Origin: Nannochloropsis oceanica
Lineage: Eukaryota; Sar; Eustigmatophyceae; Eustigmatales; Monodopsidaceae
Length of the DNA: 64,000 nucleotides
Direction: 5' to 3'
NCBI GenBank assembly: GCA_004519485.1
Contig: CP038125.1
Location: forward strand, 372,001 to 436,000
The position numbers were made by a program, and so were the translations under genes. The notes under the pieces were generated by a model. The model made no database searches. It saw nothing but the letters and a program-made list of their open reading frames with translations, and was not told where the DNA came from. Positions 35,148 through 46,896 of this stretch are shown here, in pieces; the first letter of the stretch is position 1; every line of letters begins with the position of its first letter.

Positions 35148-35793
35148 TCACGCCAAGGCCACATCCTTCCCGGCAGCCTCTCCCCACTTTTCCAAGGCGG
35201 CCAGTATATCACTTGCTTTGACCTTGTCCTCTGCGTGGACTACTACTACCTTTTTTGCCTCCAAGTCGGTCTCGATAGAAGTGATGCCTTTGGAGGAAGA
35301 AGGGAGGGAGGGAGGGAGGGAGGGAGGGAGGGAAGACCGGGAGGGAGGGAGAAATGAGTAAACAGAGGGGAGGGTGAAGAGCACATCCAGTAGACTGGCG
35401 AAGATAGAACAGGCGTGGTACCATACACAAGCTGGAGCAGTGAGGGACAGAGGCCGATTCTTTTAGGAGAGAGGAGGGAGGGAGAGAAAGAGGGAGGGAG
35501 GGAGGGAGGGAGGAGAGGAGGGAGGGCGATCGGATCCCGCTGGTGTGTGACCCGTGCGTTAGCTGATGCGAGCAAAGTCCCTTCTGACAACGACGCACCT
35601 TCCATCTTCCCAAGGATACGCCTGATAGCATTGGAGCAGCCTGCAGGTGTGTGGGAGAGAGAGCATATGGTGGCGTGTGTGAACTGCGGCCGGGTCATAA
35701 ATAATTTTCGGGTAATCCGCGTTGTGTGCATGTGTGTCTATATTTACCTTCGCAAGTCATGCCCACGTTGAACGTTGTCGTAGTGCTAGCCAT
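35148..35793 (-). CDS. Atx1-like copper chaperone, 75 aa, three exons
   Basis: Small cytosolic HMA-domain protein that carries Cu(I) to P-type ATPases in the secretory path. Exons on the minus strand: 35748-35793, 35599-35640 and 35148-35287. The product opens MASTTTTFNVGMTCEGCSN, with the metal motif MTCEGC, and has the beta-alpha-beta-beta-alpha-beta length of Atx1/ATOX1 (about 70 residues). The second half includes GITSIETDLEAKKVVV and a late Lys-rich loop (EDKVKASDILAALEKWG), as in Atx1. Both introns are phase 1, and the first falls inside the Gly codon between the two metal-binding Cys. The three exons sum to 76 codons with stop. The gene is far too short and split to be found from open frames alone. 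Confidence 0.93.
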
Positions 35794-36463
35794 GTGGTCA
35801 AAGCGTGTGTTCCCGTTTTCCTCGTGCTGCGCAGGGAAAGGGAGGGAGGAAGGAAAGGAGAGTGTTGGCAATATGCTTCGGAGTTGGTGCCTTGCATGGG
35901 GGTTTTCAACGAAGGAACGTGACAACCCTGAAATCGCCAAAGGCGAGTCACCCCTAAGCTCATAATCCACTTCTCTCAATCCTTCTGATCTTTTGTAAGC
36001 ATTAAAGGATGACATACCTTCTGAAGCGTTGACAGGCCAAGTGGAGGCTGTACTCTTGTTCCTTCTCTGGGATAAGCGAGGTAGGCTTATAGGGGGAGCG
36101 TCGGTCAAAGCGGAAGGGGAGGTGAAAGAGAAAAAAAAGCCACACGCAAAAGGAATCGGACCATGCCAGAGCAACTGCAGAGCGAGGAGAAACGGGGGAA
36201 ACGCCCAAATTCATTTGCCACCCACGCTCTACATCTGGCCAAAGCACCAGGGCTTAGACTAGTGTATCGAAGGTCCTTGACTCCGCTGCTGCTTTACCTT
36301 TTGGGGGAAATATGGGGACACACCCTTATCCTACATGCCCACATTGCCTCGGCGCCCCTTGGCTCATCCCCTCCCCCCACCCCACCTTCCTATCTCACCT
36401 TCTAGGCCTTTCCGTGGTCTCCCAAGGTGGAAGAAGGGTTTTTATTGAGCAGCAGGATAGAGC
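35794..36463. other. Divergent promoter region, about 670 bases
   Basis: Separates the copper chaperone (-) from the lipase-like gene (+). No coding domain was seen. Promoter elements for both genes are expected here, but no consensus box was recognised. Confidence 0.5.
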
Positions 36464-39266
36464 ATGGAAGCGGCTCGAGCAGCAGCAGCAGGGTGGCAAG
36501 AAAATGGTGGAGAAGAGGGGGAACGGAGCAGCACGATGCACAGGTCAATTTCCAGCCTCATTGAGGGGTTGGGAAGTGGACAAGGAGGTTACGATGCAGG
36601 AGAATCGCCAACAGCACCAGCACCAGCAAAATGGGGGTCGTCTCTTCCGGTAGGGCGTGGGGAGGACGGAAAAGAAGGACGGGGAGAAGAAAGGGGAGAG
36701 GAAGATATATTACCCTCCTCCTCCTCTTCCTCCTCCTCCTCCTTCTCGTCCTCCTCCTACACCTCGTCTTCTTCTTTGGTGATGGTGGATGGAGATGAGG
36801 ACGAGGGTGAGAACGAGGAGGATGGAGTAACAGCAGCAGCAGTAGGACAGAGGGAGGCGAAGCAGGGGGGAAACGGACAAAGGAAAGGCAAGCAAAAACG
36901 ACGCCCACGGCCTCCGAGAGAAGGGAAGGCAAACACCACGCCGAGAGCCGGGCATGGAGAAGAGAAACGCGAGGGCGAGGACGACAACGAAGACGAGGAC
37001 GGACCTGACGTACGTACTTTGAGTGCTTTCCCCAAGTGCCTCACACACTAATTGTTCGACCTTCCAACCATCCCTCCCTCCCTCCCTCCCTCCTTCCTTC
37101 TCTCCCTCTCTATCGTCTTGGCCAGCCGCATCCCCTCAAAACACTTATCGCTCATTCCCTCCCTCCCTCCTTCTCTAGGATGTCATGGACGAGGTGCTTC
37201 GCGCTTTCCCACGGAGCCACCGTCGCATCCTCTCCTCCTCTGCAGCAGTAAGAGCAGCAACAGCAGCAACAGCAACACCACCACCACAAGGAGCAGCAGC
37301 AGTGGTAGCCACAGAAGCAGCAGTAGCAGCAACAGCAGCAAAAGCAGCAACAGCAGCAGCTGAAGGAAGAGCAGGAGCGCCGACTTCCGTAGGGAGCGAA
37401 GCAGGATGGAAAGGGAGGAAGGGAGGGAGGGCACGGTTGAGGGTGTGGCCGTTAAAAAAGGCGGAGGAAGAGACGATACTGGAGAGCGTGTGGCGTCTAG
37501 TGCGGGAATATTTCTCAGAGGTAGGGAGGGAGGAAAGGAGGGAGGGAGGAAAGGAGGGAGGGAAGGAGGGAGGGAGTGAGGGAGGAAGGGAGACACGAAA
37601 TGGATTTCCAATCAACCTCTTAACCCACCCCTCCCTCCCTCCCTTCCTCCCTCCCTCCCTCCCTCCCTCTCTAGATCGCCTGGGACATCGTCTACGTGGG
37701 CAATTGGCTCTTCACCCCCTTCATCGGAGGCCTCCCTCCCGCCCTCCCTCCCGCCCTCCCGCCCTCCCCCCCTAAAGCCAGCGTGGTGATCGTTCCCGGC
37801 TTCTGTGGCCGCCCGCGACCGTTTGCCAAGATGCAGGTACGTTCTCCATTCCTCTTTCCTTCTCTCCCTTCCTCCCTCCCTTCCTCCCCCTCCCCCTCCG
37901 ATTCATTGTCCTTCCCTCCCTCCCTCCCTCCCTTCCTCCCTCAGGCCCGGATAGCGGCCATGGGGCATCCGTGTTATGTGATGGACGGGGGCTGGAACAT
38001 GGGAAGCATCATCGACAAGGGGCGGGTAGGGAGGGATGGAGGGAGGGAGGGAGGGGGGGGGGGGGAGGATGGGAGGGAGGGAGGGAGGGAGGGAGGGAGG
38101 AAGGGGGGGGGAGGGGAAGGATGGGAGGGAGGATTAGGGAGGGTTAGGGAGGGGAGGAAGGGAAGGAGAGACTCAGCAGGACGGAGGAAGGCGAGGACAA
38201 CAGCAGCACGGCGCCCACCCTCGGATCCGTCTCTCCTCTTCCTCACATAGTCGTCCCTCCCTCCCTTCCTCCCTCCCTCCCTCCTTCAGGAGCTTTCCGC
38301 TCTCCTGGAGGCCAACGACCTGCATGACGTCATCGTGGTCGGACATTCAATGGGAGGGCTGGTGGCGGCCGAGGCCATGATAAGGTCTGTTCCTCCCTCC
38401 CTCCCTCCCTCCCTTCCTTCCTTCCTTCCTTCCTTCCTTCCTTCCTCCCTCCCTCCCTCCCTCCCTCCTTTCCTCCTTTCCTCCCTCTTGCTATCGACGT
38501 CTGTTTCATCCCCGGTCCTGCCCTCATGCTCATTCCCCCTCCCTCCCTCCCTCACACCCCCCCTCCTTCCCTCCCTCGCACCCACACACACACAGGGGCG
38601 ACAAGCGCATCTCCCGTATGATCGCCGTAGGGGTGCCTTTCCACGGCTCGTACCTTGCGCTGGTCGGGCTTTTAATTTTAGTTTACGTTTTCGCCGCTAT
38701 GGACAACAGCGCCTGGGCCGTCCTCCTCCTCCTCCTCCTCCTCTCTGTCCCGGCCAGTGCGTCCCTCCCTCCCTCCCTCCGCCTTGTTCTGGTGCTGCCT
38801 TCCCAAGGGATGGTCGAATCTCATCACCTCTGACCGACCTCCCTCCTTCCCTCCCTCCCTCCCTCCCTCGCCCCCTCCTTTAGGCCGTCAAATGCTCCCT
38901 AACTCCGACCTCATCGCTTGCCTCCGCCCGCACTACCCCTCCATTGCCTCCCGCGTCAGCTGTATCTACTCTCCCAGCGACAACATTCTTTTGGTCGCCG
39001 CCTCGGCCTTGCTCCTGCAGGTACGCACTCCCTCCCTCCCTTCCTCCCTCCCTCCCTCCCTCCCTCCCTCTCATTCTCTACCACCCCCTCCCTCCCTCCC
39101 TCCCGCCCTCCCTCCCTCTGCGAAGGACGAGGTGTCCTTCGCCAAGGCCATAGAGTGCCCTGTGCTCGGACATGCACACCTCCTGTACGGGGATAATGCC
39201 CACGATTTGATTGTAAGCGAGCTCCTGGCTACTCCCCCCCCGCAGGAGGAATGGGAGGATGGGTGA
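36464..39266 (+). CDS. Lipase/esterase-like alpha/beta hydrolase, 554 aa, eight exons
   Basis: Exons: 36464-37009, 37179-37520, 37675-37836, 37945-38025, 38290-38384, 38596-38756, 38884-39020 and 39126-39266 (555 codons with stop). The first two exons code about 290 residues of Ser, Glu and Ala-rich disorder with basic patches. The hydrolase core follows: SVVIVPGFCGRPRP (oxyanion region), VIVVGHSMGGLVAAEA (nucleophile Ser), MIAVGVPFHGSYLA, a hydrophobic stretch near WAVLLLLLLLSVPA that may touch membrane, CIYSPSDNILL (likely acid Asp) and CPVLGHAHLLYG (likely His). The layout resembles bacterial lipases that act on acyl esters; the substrate is unknown. A role in lipid turnover would suit an oleaginous alga but is inference. 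The start is the first in-frame ATG of the exon; a shorter start is possible in the disordered region. Confidence 0.8.
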
Positions 39267-41606
39267 GGAAACTGTCGCCCTCCCTCTCTTCCTCCCTCCC
39301 TCCCTCCCTCCCTTCCTTCCTTTCTTCATTCGCACCTTCCTCCCTTCCTTTGTAGAAAGGCAATGTTATGAACATAGGGAGGGGGAAGCGGGATTGAGGA
39401 GGGAGGGAGGGAGGGAGGGAAGGAGGGAGGGAGGGTGCCCTCCAACGGGTTGCATGTTGTCCTTAGTTTTGATTGAGGACGCCGTCCTACCTCGTCTCTG
39501 TCAATAATGACTGTATATATCAGATGGAGTGGTTGTACATCGCAGACGCCCCCCCTTTACTTTCATCCGCACTTAAAGTATTGGGGATGTGACGGCCCAG
39601 GAAGGAGAAGGAGGGAGTGAAGAAGAGGGGGCGAGGGGGAAGGACGAGAGGACATGTACATAAATGATTTGCTTACGTATGTTTTTCTTCCAGTCGTCGG
39701 TCCTATGAGCTCACGAAAAGAGGGAGAAAGAAAGGGAAACACATAGCGGGATAGACCACCATACAGCAACAGGTGAAGACCGAGGGAGGTAGGGAGGAGG
39801 GAGGGAGGCGAATGCATACTGAGTACTGAAAGCTGGAAAAACGACAAAAGACACCGAAATGACTATGAAGCAGTGTTGTCGGAAACGCTTGGCTCAAATA
39901 ATGGCAGTTAATTTTGTTTCTACATTCATCTCTCTTTCTCCTTTTCCTCGTTCTGCTCCCGTCACAACAAGCAAGGCACGAAAATGTCTCTCCTTCCCAG
40001 CATCCCCTTTTATCGGTCGCAGTGCACATTCCTATTCTATTACCTGTCATTGCCCTTTGGGGTCAATCAAGAACGGGCCGGGCCGTAAACAAGGGGAAAA
40101 AAGGAGGAAGAAAATCATCTCTTTACCAACACGGACGAGGGGCCGGGGCAGGCTCCACTCCCCTCCCCCATCCTATTGCTGCCTTATGCAGCTCTTTACT
40201 TGTAATAGCTACCATGGAAGACTCAATACATAAAGCTCTGGCTTTCCTTTCTTGATAACTTCTAACCAGTATCACCCATAAGACAAAACGCGTCCACTGA
40301 AGAGGTTGCTTGCGCGGAACAAAACCCTCCTTTTCCCCTTTTTCATATTGATGTCCACTTGTACACAAAAGCAGAAGCATGCAGAAACCTGGTCACAGAC
40401 ATCGTCACTAAAAGGCATCCAAAAGACAAGTAAATTGCCCCTGGGCCCATCGCACCGACCCCCGTACTTTCTTTCGCTTTCTCTCCTTTTTCGTCAACGA
40501 GATATGACCAGCCCACGCAACTGCTGCAGGAGGCCACCCAAGATTTGCACCCCACGACCATAATCCTTCGTCCAATCAATGTCCACTTGACCACTCCGTG
40601 ACCCGTACAAACAAATAGCCACTCGTCTTGAGTTGGGACGTAGCGAGTGTTGTGCCCCGTGTTCGATTTAGGGGACACCGAAATGCCCCCAGGAAATCGA
40701 GCGGCGCGTGATTCCTTCCCCTCCCAATGGAGTCAGAATGGAGCAAGACGGGAGCCCGTTTACGTGCCCTCCGTACTCTCCTTTGGTGTGTGTCACATAC
40801 GACCACCATTCATTGAAACCAACCTCGTCCACCACGCTTTTATATGCTTGGTATTGTGCGTCCAAGGGCAGCAGGCAGCTGAATGGCGCTGCTGGCGCGG
40901 CCTGGGATGTGGGACACAAAGTAAGATGGATGCTCACACCACCCGAGAGAACCGACAGAACCACAGGGGCATACAAGCCTATCTTCCATCTTATCGACGT
41001 CTCCCCTCCCCGAAATCCCATTCCCCACCCATGCAGGACTTTTACTTGGTCCTGTGAAGCCCGTGGCTGGTGTACAGGGCTGGGACAGGCTCCTAGGCTG
41101 CGGACGGGGTGGATTTGAAAAGGCCAGATCGTTCTCTTCCGTCATTCACCCTCCATCTTTCTTAGGCATCACACCCTTACAACCCCTCACACCCACTACA
41201 ATTACCGATCCCGCGTGACGCCTCCATACGCTGTCCGAACGGAGAATAAATGGGGGTGGATTATATGTCAGCATTGGGCCTTGTCTCACCCTTTTTCTTC
41301 TCCCTTTCCTCTCCCTATTCCAAAGCATAAAACCGAAAAACAAGTCCCAAACAACCACTGGCCTGGCGGTCCCCACCACACCAGCCTTGCGTGCGCACTC
41401 CACAACACGCGCGCACTCTCCCCTAAGCGACTTCGACTAAGAGTTGGAGAATAAGTGGGTGTGGGAGCCGGACCATAGTCGCGCCGACCACAGACGGCAG
41501 CAGCAGCAGCAGCAGCAGCAACAAGAACAGCAGCAGAGCTAGCAGTCTCCGGCCGCCGGCTTCTTGTCCTCCTCCTTCTTTATTCCACCTCTCCTACACC
41601 CTGTGG
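39267..41606. other. Intergenic, about 2.3 kb
   Basis: The longest plain gene-free stretch. It starts with CCCT/GGGA tracts in the 3' flank of the lipase gene, then becomes ordinary mixed sequence. Many 75-135 codon frames occur on both strands, but none has a domain, a hydrophobic pattern or matching splice sites that I can support. No tRNA or other RNA was recognised. Confidence 0.45.
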
Positions 41607-44600
41607 ATGTCCTCCCGCCGCTCGGCCATCGCCGCTGCTGCCGCCTCTTCTGGCGGTCCTGCAACCACCGGCAGCAACGACAACAACATCTACAATAGCA
41701 ACGACGACGACAACGGCAACAACATGAAAGGTCAAGGGGGAGGGCAGGCGATGAAAGAGGAGAAGGAGAAAGAGGAGGGCAGTGGTGGAGAAGAAAGGGA
41801 AAAAGTGGAATCAGAAGGAGGGGGAAGGACTGGTGCCGAAGGGGGGAAGGATCAAGCGGAGGCCGACGACGTTCGCCGGAGCCATCGTCGTCGTTCCTTG
41901 TCTGCACGCATGGCAGCATCCTCCTCCTCCTCCTCCCTCGCTTCCTCCTCCGCCGTCCACGAAGCCGCCACCGCCGGCACTGGCGGTGGAGGGTCTCCCT
42001 CCCTACCTTCCTCTCACCCTCACTCCGGCGACGCCTCCATCGCCTCTTCCTCTGACTCCATTTCCTCCTTCTCCTCTTCTTCCGCCGCTCGTCCAAATCG
42101 TGAAAACTCTCCCCCGCCATCGCCTCCGACCCGCCATCCTTCTTCGTCGGGCCACGAGGCAAGGAGTGATGGCAGCCACGGCCCTCCCCCCCCTCCCTCC
42201 TCCTTCGCCTCCTCCTACCCCAACATACCTCCTCTCCCTCTCCCTATCCCTCCTCCTCCCCCTCCTCCTCCTTCTGGCCAAGGACAGCAGTCCCTCTTCC
42301 CCACTCCAATGCCCTTCCTCCCCCACCTACCCCATGACGCTCCTCCTCCCCCCAACGCGGATGGGACCAGCAGCCACCACCTCCCGCATGCCTATCCGCC
42401 CTTCCCCCCTCCTCCCCACCCTCCCTCTGAGTCTCTGTATCAGCAGCAGCAGCAGCAGCAGCAGCATCCTGAGCATCCCCTTAGCGACGACGACGACGAA
42501 GACGACGATGGTTCTGGTGGAGGAGGAGGAGGGCGGGAAGGAGGGAAGTCAGGGTTCCGGGTTGACCGAGAAGCCTCCTCGGACCCTAGGAAAAAATGCG
42601 GACAAGACGGATGCAATCGGCGTTACCGACGGCCCGGGATATACTGCGCTAAGCACGGGGGGGGTCGGTGCGAATGGCCGGGATGCTTGTTGATGCACAC
42701 GGGAAAGGAGGGCGAGCGTTATTTTTGCCGAAAGCACCTGGGCAGGAATGACCTGTCCAACCTCGCCGTGAGGGAGGAGAGACAAGAGCAGCGCATCGGC
42801 AAGCGCATTGCCGCGAACGTGTACATTGTTCCATCTCCCGGTTGTTCCTTGCCCGTGGCATCATCCTTCGGTCCCTCGGCAATTACCTCGGCTACCGGCA
42901 CCCGTTGGAGCACGTACTGCATCCCCTTGGGAGGACGGAAGGCGAATTTCAAACGGCGCAACCCTTTGGGTGGGCCTGACATTCTTGTGCCTGGTGCACA
43001 CCTTCCCTACCGGCGTGATCGATTGTGCCGGGAGGTAAAGTGCACCTACAGGTAAGATGGTGTTTGCTGTCGGTTGTCGGTTGGTAATGTCGTCAGTTTA
43101 GTTTTTTGTGTGTTTGTTTATTGTTTGTTTGTTTGACTGATTGATCGATTGAATAGCTTTTCACCATTTGAAAGGCTTGAGAGAATAGTGGTAGAAGAGA
43201 AATGTGGCTCTACTTGCCCTCCCTCCTTCCCTTCCCTCCTTCAAACACGCCCTTCCGGACGAGAAATAAACCAAGAAAGAAACTAAGCTTAACGATACTC
43301 CCTCCTTCCCTCCCTCCTTCCCTCCCTCAGATACCGTAGCCCCGGATTTTTGTGTGAGAGACACGGCGGTGGTCGGTGCGAGTGGCCAGACTGCACCCGG
43401 CTCCACCAAGGGAAGCAAGGGATGCCGTATTTCTTCTGCCGTCGTCATTCTCGCGCCTTTTTTGCGGAGTGGACGCTGAGGCAGAAAGAGGGAGGGGTGT
43501 TCGGGCCGGATGGAGATATCAAGATGGAAGCTGGCGGGGGGGGGGGGGGGGTTCGGCGCTGCTGCACAGGCCGTGGTGGCAGCCGGGGGGAAGGGGAAGA
43601 AGGGAGCAAAAGGGAAGGCGAAAGTGAGGGGGAGGAAGAAGGGAGGAGGAGCAGGAGGAGCAGGAGGAGCAGGAGGAGCAGGAAAAGGACAGAAGAGGGG
43701 TGTCAAAGGGAAGAGGGGGAAGAAGGGGGACGAAGAAGAGGAGGAGGATGAAGAAGATGATGATAGGATGGAGAACGAGGAAGAGGAGGAGGAGGAGGAG
43801 GAGATGGCAGGGCGTTTCGCACCGATGGAGTCAGGGGAAGGAAGAGGGAGGGTAGGAAGAAGGGATGGAGGACGAGGGGGAGTGGCAACGACGTCGATGC
43901 AGCGTGCGTTAGGCCATGGTGGAGGAGCAGGGAGAAAGTCCCGGAGTGGAAGGACACCTGGACATAAAGCGGGAGGGGAAGGAGGAGGAGGAGGGGGGGG
44001 GCTGGGGGCGTTGTTGAGCGCGATCCAGGATTACGACGAGGAGGAGGAAGAGGAGGAGGATGACGACATTGATCATATGGACGAGGACGAGGACGAGGAA
44101 GAGGAGGAGCGACGACACCAACCACTCAACCACCCTCCCTCGCTTCCCCCTTCGGCCCTGCCTGCTGTCCCTCTCCCCAGTAGCCACAGCAACAGCAACA
44201 TCAGCAGCAATAATGCCACCTCCAGTCCCACGAAGCCTCTGCAGAGGCCATCTTCCATTCCCTCCTCCCTCCCCGCTACCGGCATGTCCGCTCTTCCTTC
44301 CTCCCTCCCTAACTCAGCCCACCCCTCCTCCATCTCCTCCATGACGACCTCCCAAGCCGCTGCCGGTGCACTTGCTCCGCACGATCCAAGCTCTCGCAGG
44401 CCAAAAACGGACGGTGAAGGAGGAGGGGGAGGGATTGGGATGACTGCCTCTTACCCCTTCCCACTACCGCCTCCTCCCCTTCACTACCACAACCACCTTC
44501 AGCCTCCCTATGGCCATCCCCAGCAGCACCAACAGCACCAACAGGGACCCTACCAGCAGCCGCAGCACCAGCAATTCCATCCCCACTACATGCAGCACCA

Positions 44601-44783
44601 ACATCACCACCCCCCTCCCTATGGGCAACAGCAGCATCAACAGCAGCTTCAGCAGCCAGGAGTCTACCCGCCCTACGCGTACGGAGCCTATCCCCCTCAT
44701 CCTACCCATCCTCCGCCTCCTCCTCCCCACTCCGACTACGCCTCATTCCAGCCCTCCTCCTCTCATATAAGCATGACTCCGCA

Positions 44784-44816
<33 letters not shown>

Positions 44817-44997
44817 GTACCACAACCACTACATGAACCATCAACAGCACCAACAGCACCAGCAGCACTACCACCACCACTCGCAGCAGCAGCAGCCGAT
44901 GCGGTCCGATTTTCCCCCTCCACCTTCTCACCAGCAGCACCAGCAGTATCAGCAACACCAACAGTACCAGCCGCCGCAGCAGCACCTGCTTCCTCCT

Positions 44998-45038
<41 letters not shown>

Positions 45039-45879
45039 GCAGCACCAGCAGCCGCAGCACCAGCAGCATCACCAACAGCAGCAGCCGCAACACCAACACC
45101 AACACCAACATCAGCAGCAGCAACTGCAGCCGCCGCAGCAGCCGCATCAGTCTCAGGGGCAACCACCCCAACGAGCATCTCAGGAGCCACAGCAGCAACA
45201 GCCCCCTCCTCACTCCCTCTCTCAACCTCAAGCCACCCCCACCCTCCCATCCCTCCAAAATTTCTCCTCCTCCTCCTCCACGTCCATCTCCTCCACGTCC
45301 TCCTACCCCGGGCACCCACCCCTGCCTTCCTCCCCCTCCCTCTCCCGGGAACTGCTCATGGCTCTCCGCCTCTTTTCTCAGGAGCTACAAAATGACTTGG
45401 CCCTTGCTTCTGCCCGAGGTGAGGCAGCTGACACAGGAGCCCAGGCAGCCAGGGAGGGCTTGCTTGCCCGTGCTCGTGCTCGAGATCCCACCCTCCTTCC
45501 AATTCTAAGCCGCGCGTTGTTGGAGGGGATCAAGCCCGCGTCGCCCTTGGTGGTGGTACCTCAAGGGGAAGGGACGGTAGGGGCCAGGGCGGAGGCAGTG
45601 AAGGCTGAGGCGAATGAAGTGTTGGTTTGGCACCTGCAGAATAAGGCGTTGGAGGCCCTGGTGGAGGTATGGAGGGAGGGAAGAGGGGCAAAGAAGGCGA
45701 AGCAGCATGAGGAGGAGGAAGGAGGAGGAGGAGGAGGAGGAGGCGCGGATGGTGGAAAGGAAGGGGGTAAGGAGACAGGGAAGCAGGAGGAGAATAACCA
45801 AATAGGGTCCAAAATGAAGAAGGAGGTGGTGGAGGAGGAGAAGGTGGAGAAACGGAGGGAGGAAAAGGAGATGGAGTAA
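41607..45879 (+). CDS. Gln/Pro-rich nuclear protein with two Cys/His zinc modules, about 1330 aa
   Basis: Two exons, 41607-43051 and 43331-45879. After an acidic, Ser-rich N-terminus with a Gln run, a zinc module begins near residue 330: CGQDGCNRRYRRPGIYC, then KHGGGRCEWPGC, then a His and CRKH. The exon junction rebuilds a second copy: CREVKCTYRYRSPGFLC, RHGGGRCEWPDC, CRRH. The spacing C-x4-C-x10-C-x2-H-x4-C-x4-C-x3-H-x9/10-C-x2-H is shared. It resembles the HGGG-rich WRKY19-like zinc fingers of plants and stramenopiles, so a nuclear regulator is likely. The rest is Lys/Gly, Glu/Asp runs and long Gln/His/Pro tracts, with a helical segment near the end. Exon 2 needs a change of frame at a run of 16 G (43536-43551) to join the zinc module to the long tail; a miscounted homopolymer is the simplest reason. 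Confidence 0.72.
44780..45140. repeat. CAG/CAR repeat region coding Gln and His runs
   Basis: Dense CAG, CAA and CAC codons in the zinc-module gene, with the purest run at 44998-45038. Typical of a transcription-factor-like activation tract; length variation is expected. Confidence 0.85.
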
Positions 45880-46896
45880 TTGCAAAGCAGAGAGGAAAGT
45901 TTTGCTGGTGGTTTTGACATGCTATGCTATATTTTTTATAAAAGAGGATTTGTGGTTTTAATATTTAGACTGGTAAACTAGTATATGGTTTTGATACTCG
46001 TGTTTAAGCGATACATACTTGAGAAGGATATGGAGGGCGGTGCGACGGAGTGGGAAAAGAGCAATCGCAGAGAGGGCGTGAAGTATTGAGTAAACCAGCG
46101 ATCAGGGGGAGGGAGAGAGACAGACAGAGAGGGGGGTGAGGTTATGAGCAAGAGGCACCACATATTGGGCAAAAGCAGGAGCGGTAGCAGCAACAACAGG
46201 ACACTCGCAAGGATAAGAAACAGCGAAAAGATTCACAAGGGAAGAGACCGATTCGGGAGTAAGAGGAGCCTCAAGAAAGATGGGGGAGAAGAGAAAAAAG
46301 ATGCAAAATGACAAGAAGAAGAAATTGACACGCGGGAAAGGAAAAGACGTGCGAGAGAGATAAAGAGTACCTGCACGCTCTCACGTAGAATGGACTGGAG
46401 GTAGTAGTGGTGATAAGGACTCGGGTCTCCCTACTTCACGCGTATGTCGGAGGAGCGTATTAAAAGGGTATTAGAATGATCATATGCCACTTATGAGTCT
46501 ATATTTCGCAAATGTGAGATATACATTCACCCGCACGTTATGATGCCCACGCGGGGGATTTATCACTGGTGGGAAGTGGCGCGTGACAGCCTTAACGCCA
46601 ATCTCACCACGGTCGACAAAACATCATGATGGCCCAAGAAAAAAAGAATGAAGAAGGGGAACAAAGACAGCAGATCTGAAACGCATATGCATTTGTTTTT
46701 ATGTGCTTGAGGATAGAGGCTCCCTATTCCTTAAGTTCTTTTTCGGGATCTTTTTTTTAGTATCTTATTCATGCGCTCGAAGCCGTACACCTCGTAAGGA
46801 CCTCGTAAGGGAGATAATCTCAACCTTACTCCCACTTCCGGTCGCCACCGACGCAAAAACTTTTTGACTTTATTTTCTATTCCCCGTAGCATTATT
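45880..46896. other. Convergent intergenic space, about 1 kb
   Basis: Between the zinc-module gene (+) and the RCC1 gene (-). No coding potential or RNA gene was recognised. It is free of long GGGA or CCCT tracts. Confidence 0.5.

Noticed and set aside
43703-45319. Long minus-strand frames under the zinc-module gene
   Set aside because: Mirror images of the GAG, CAG and CTC repeats of the real gene.
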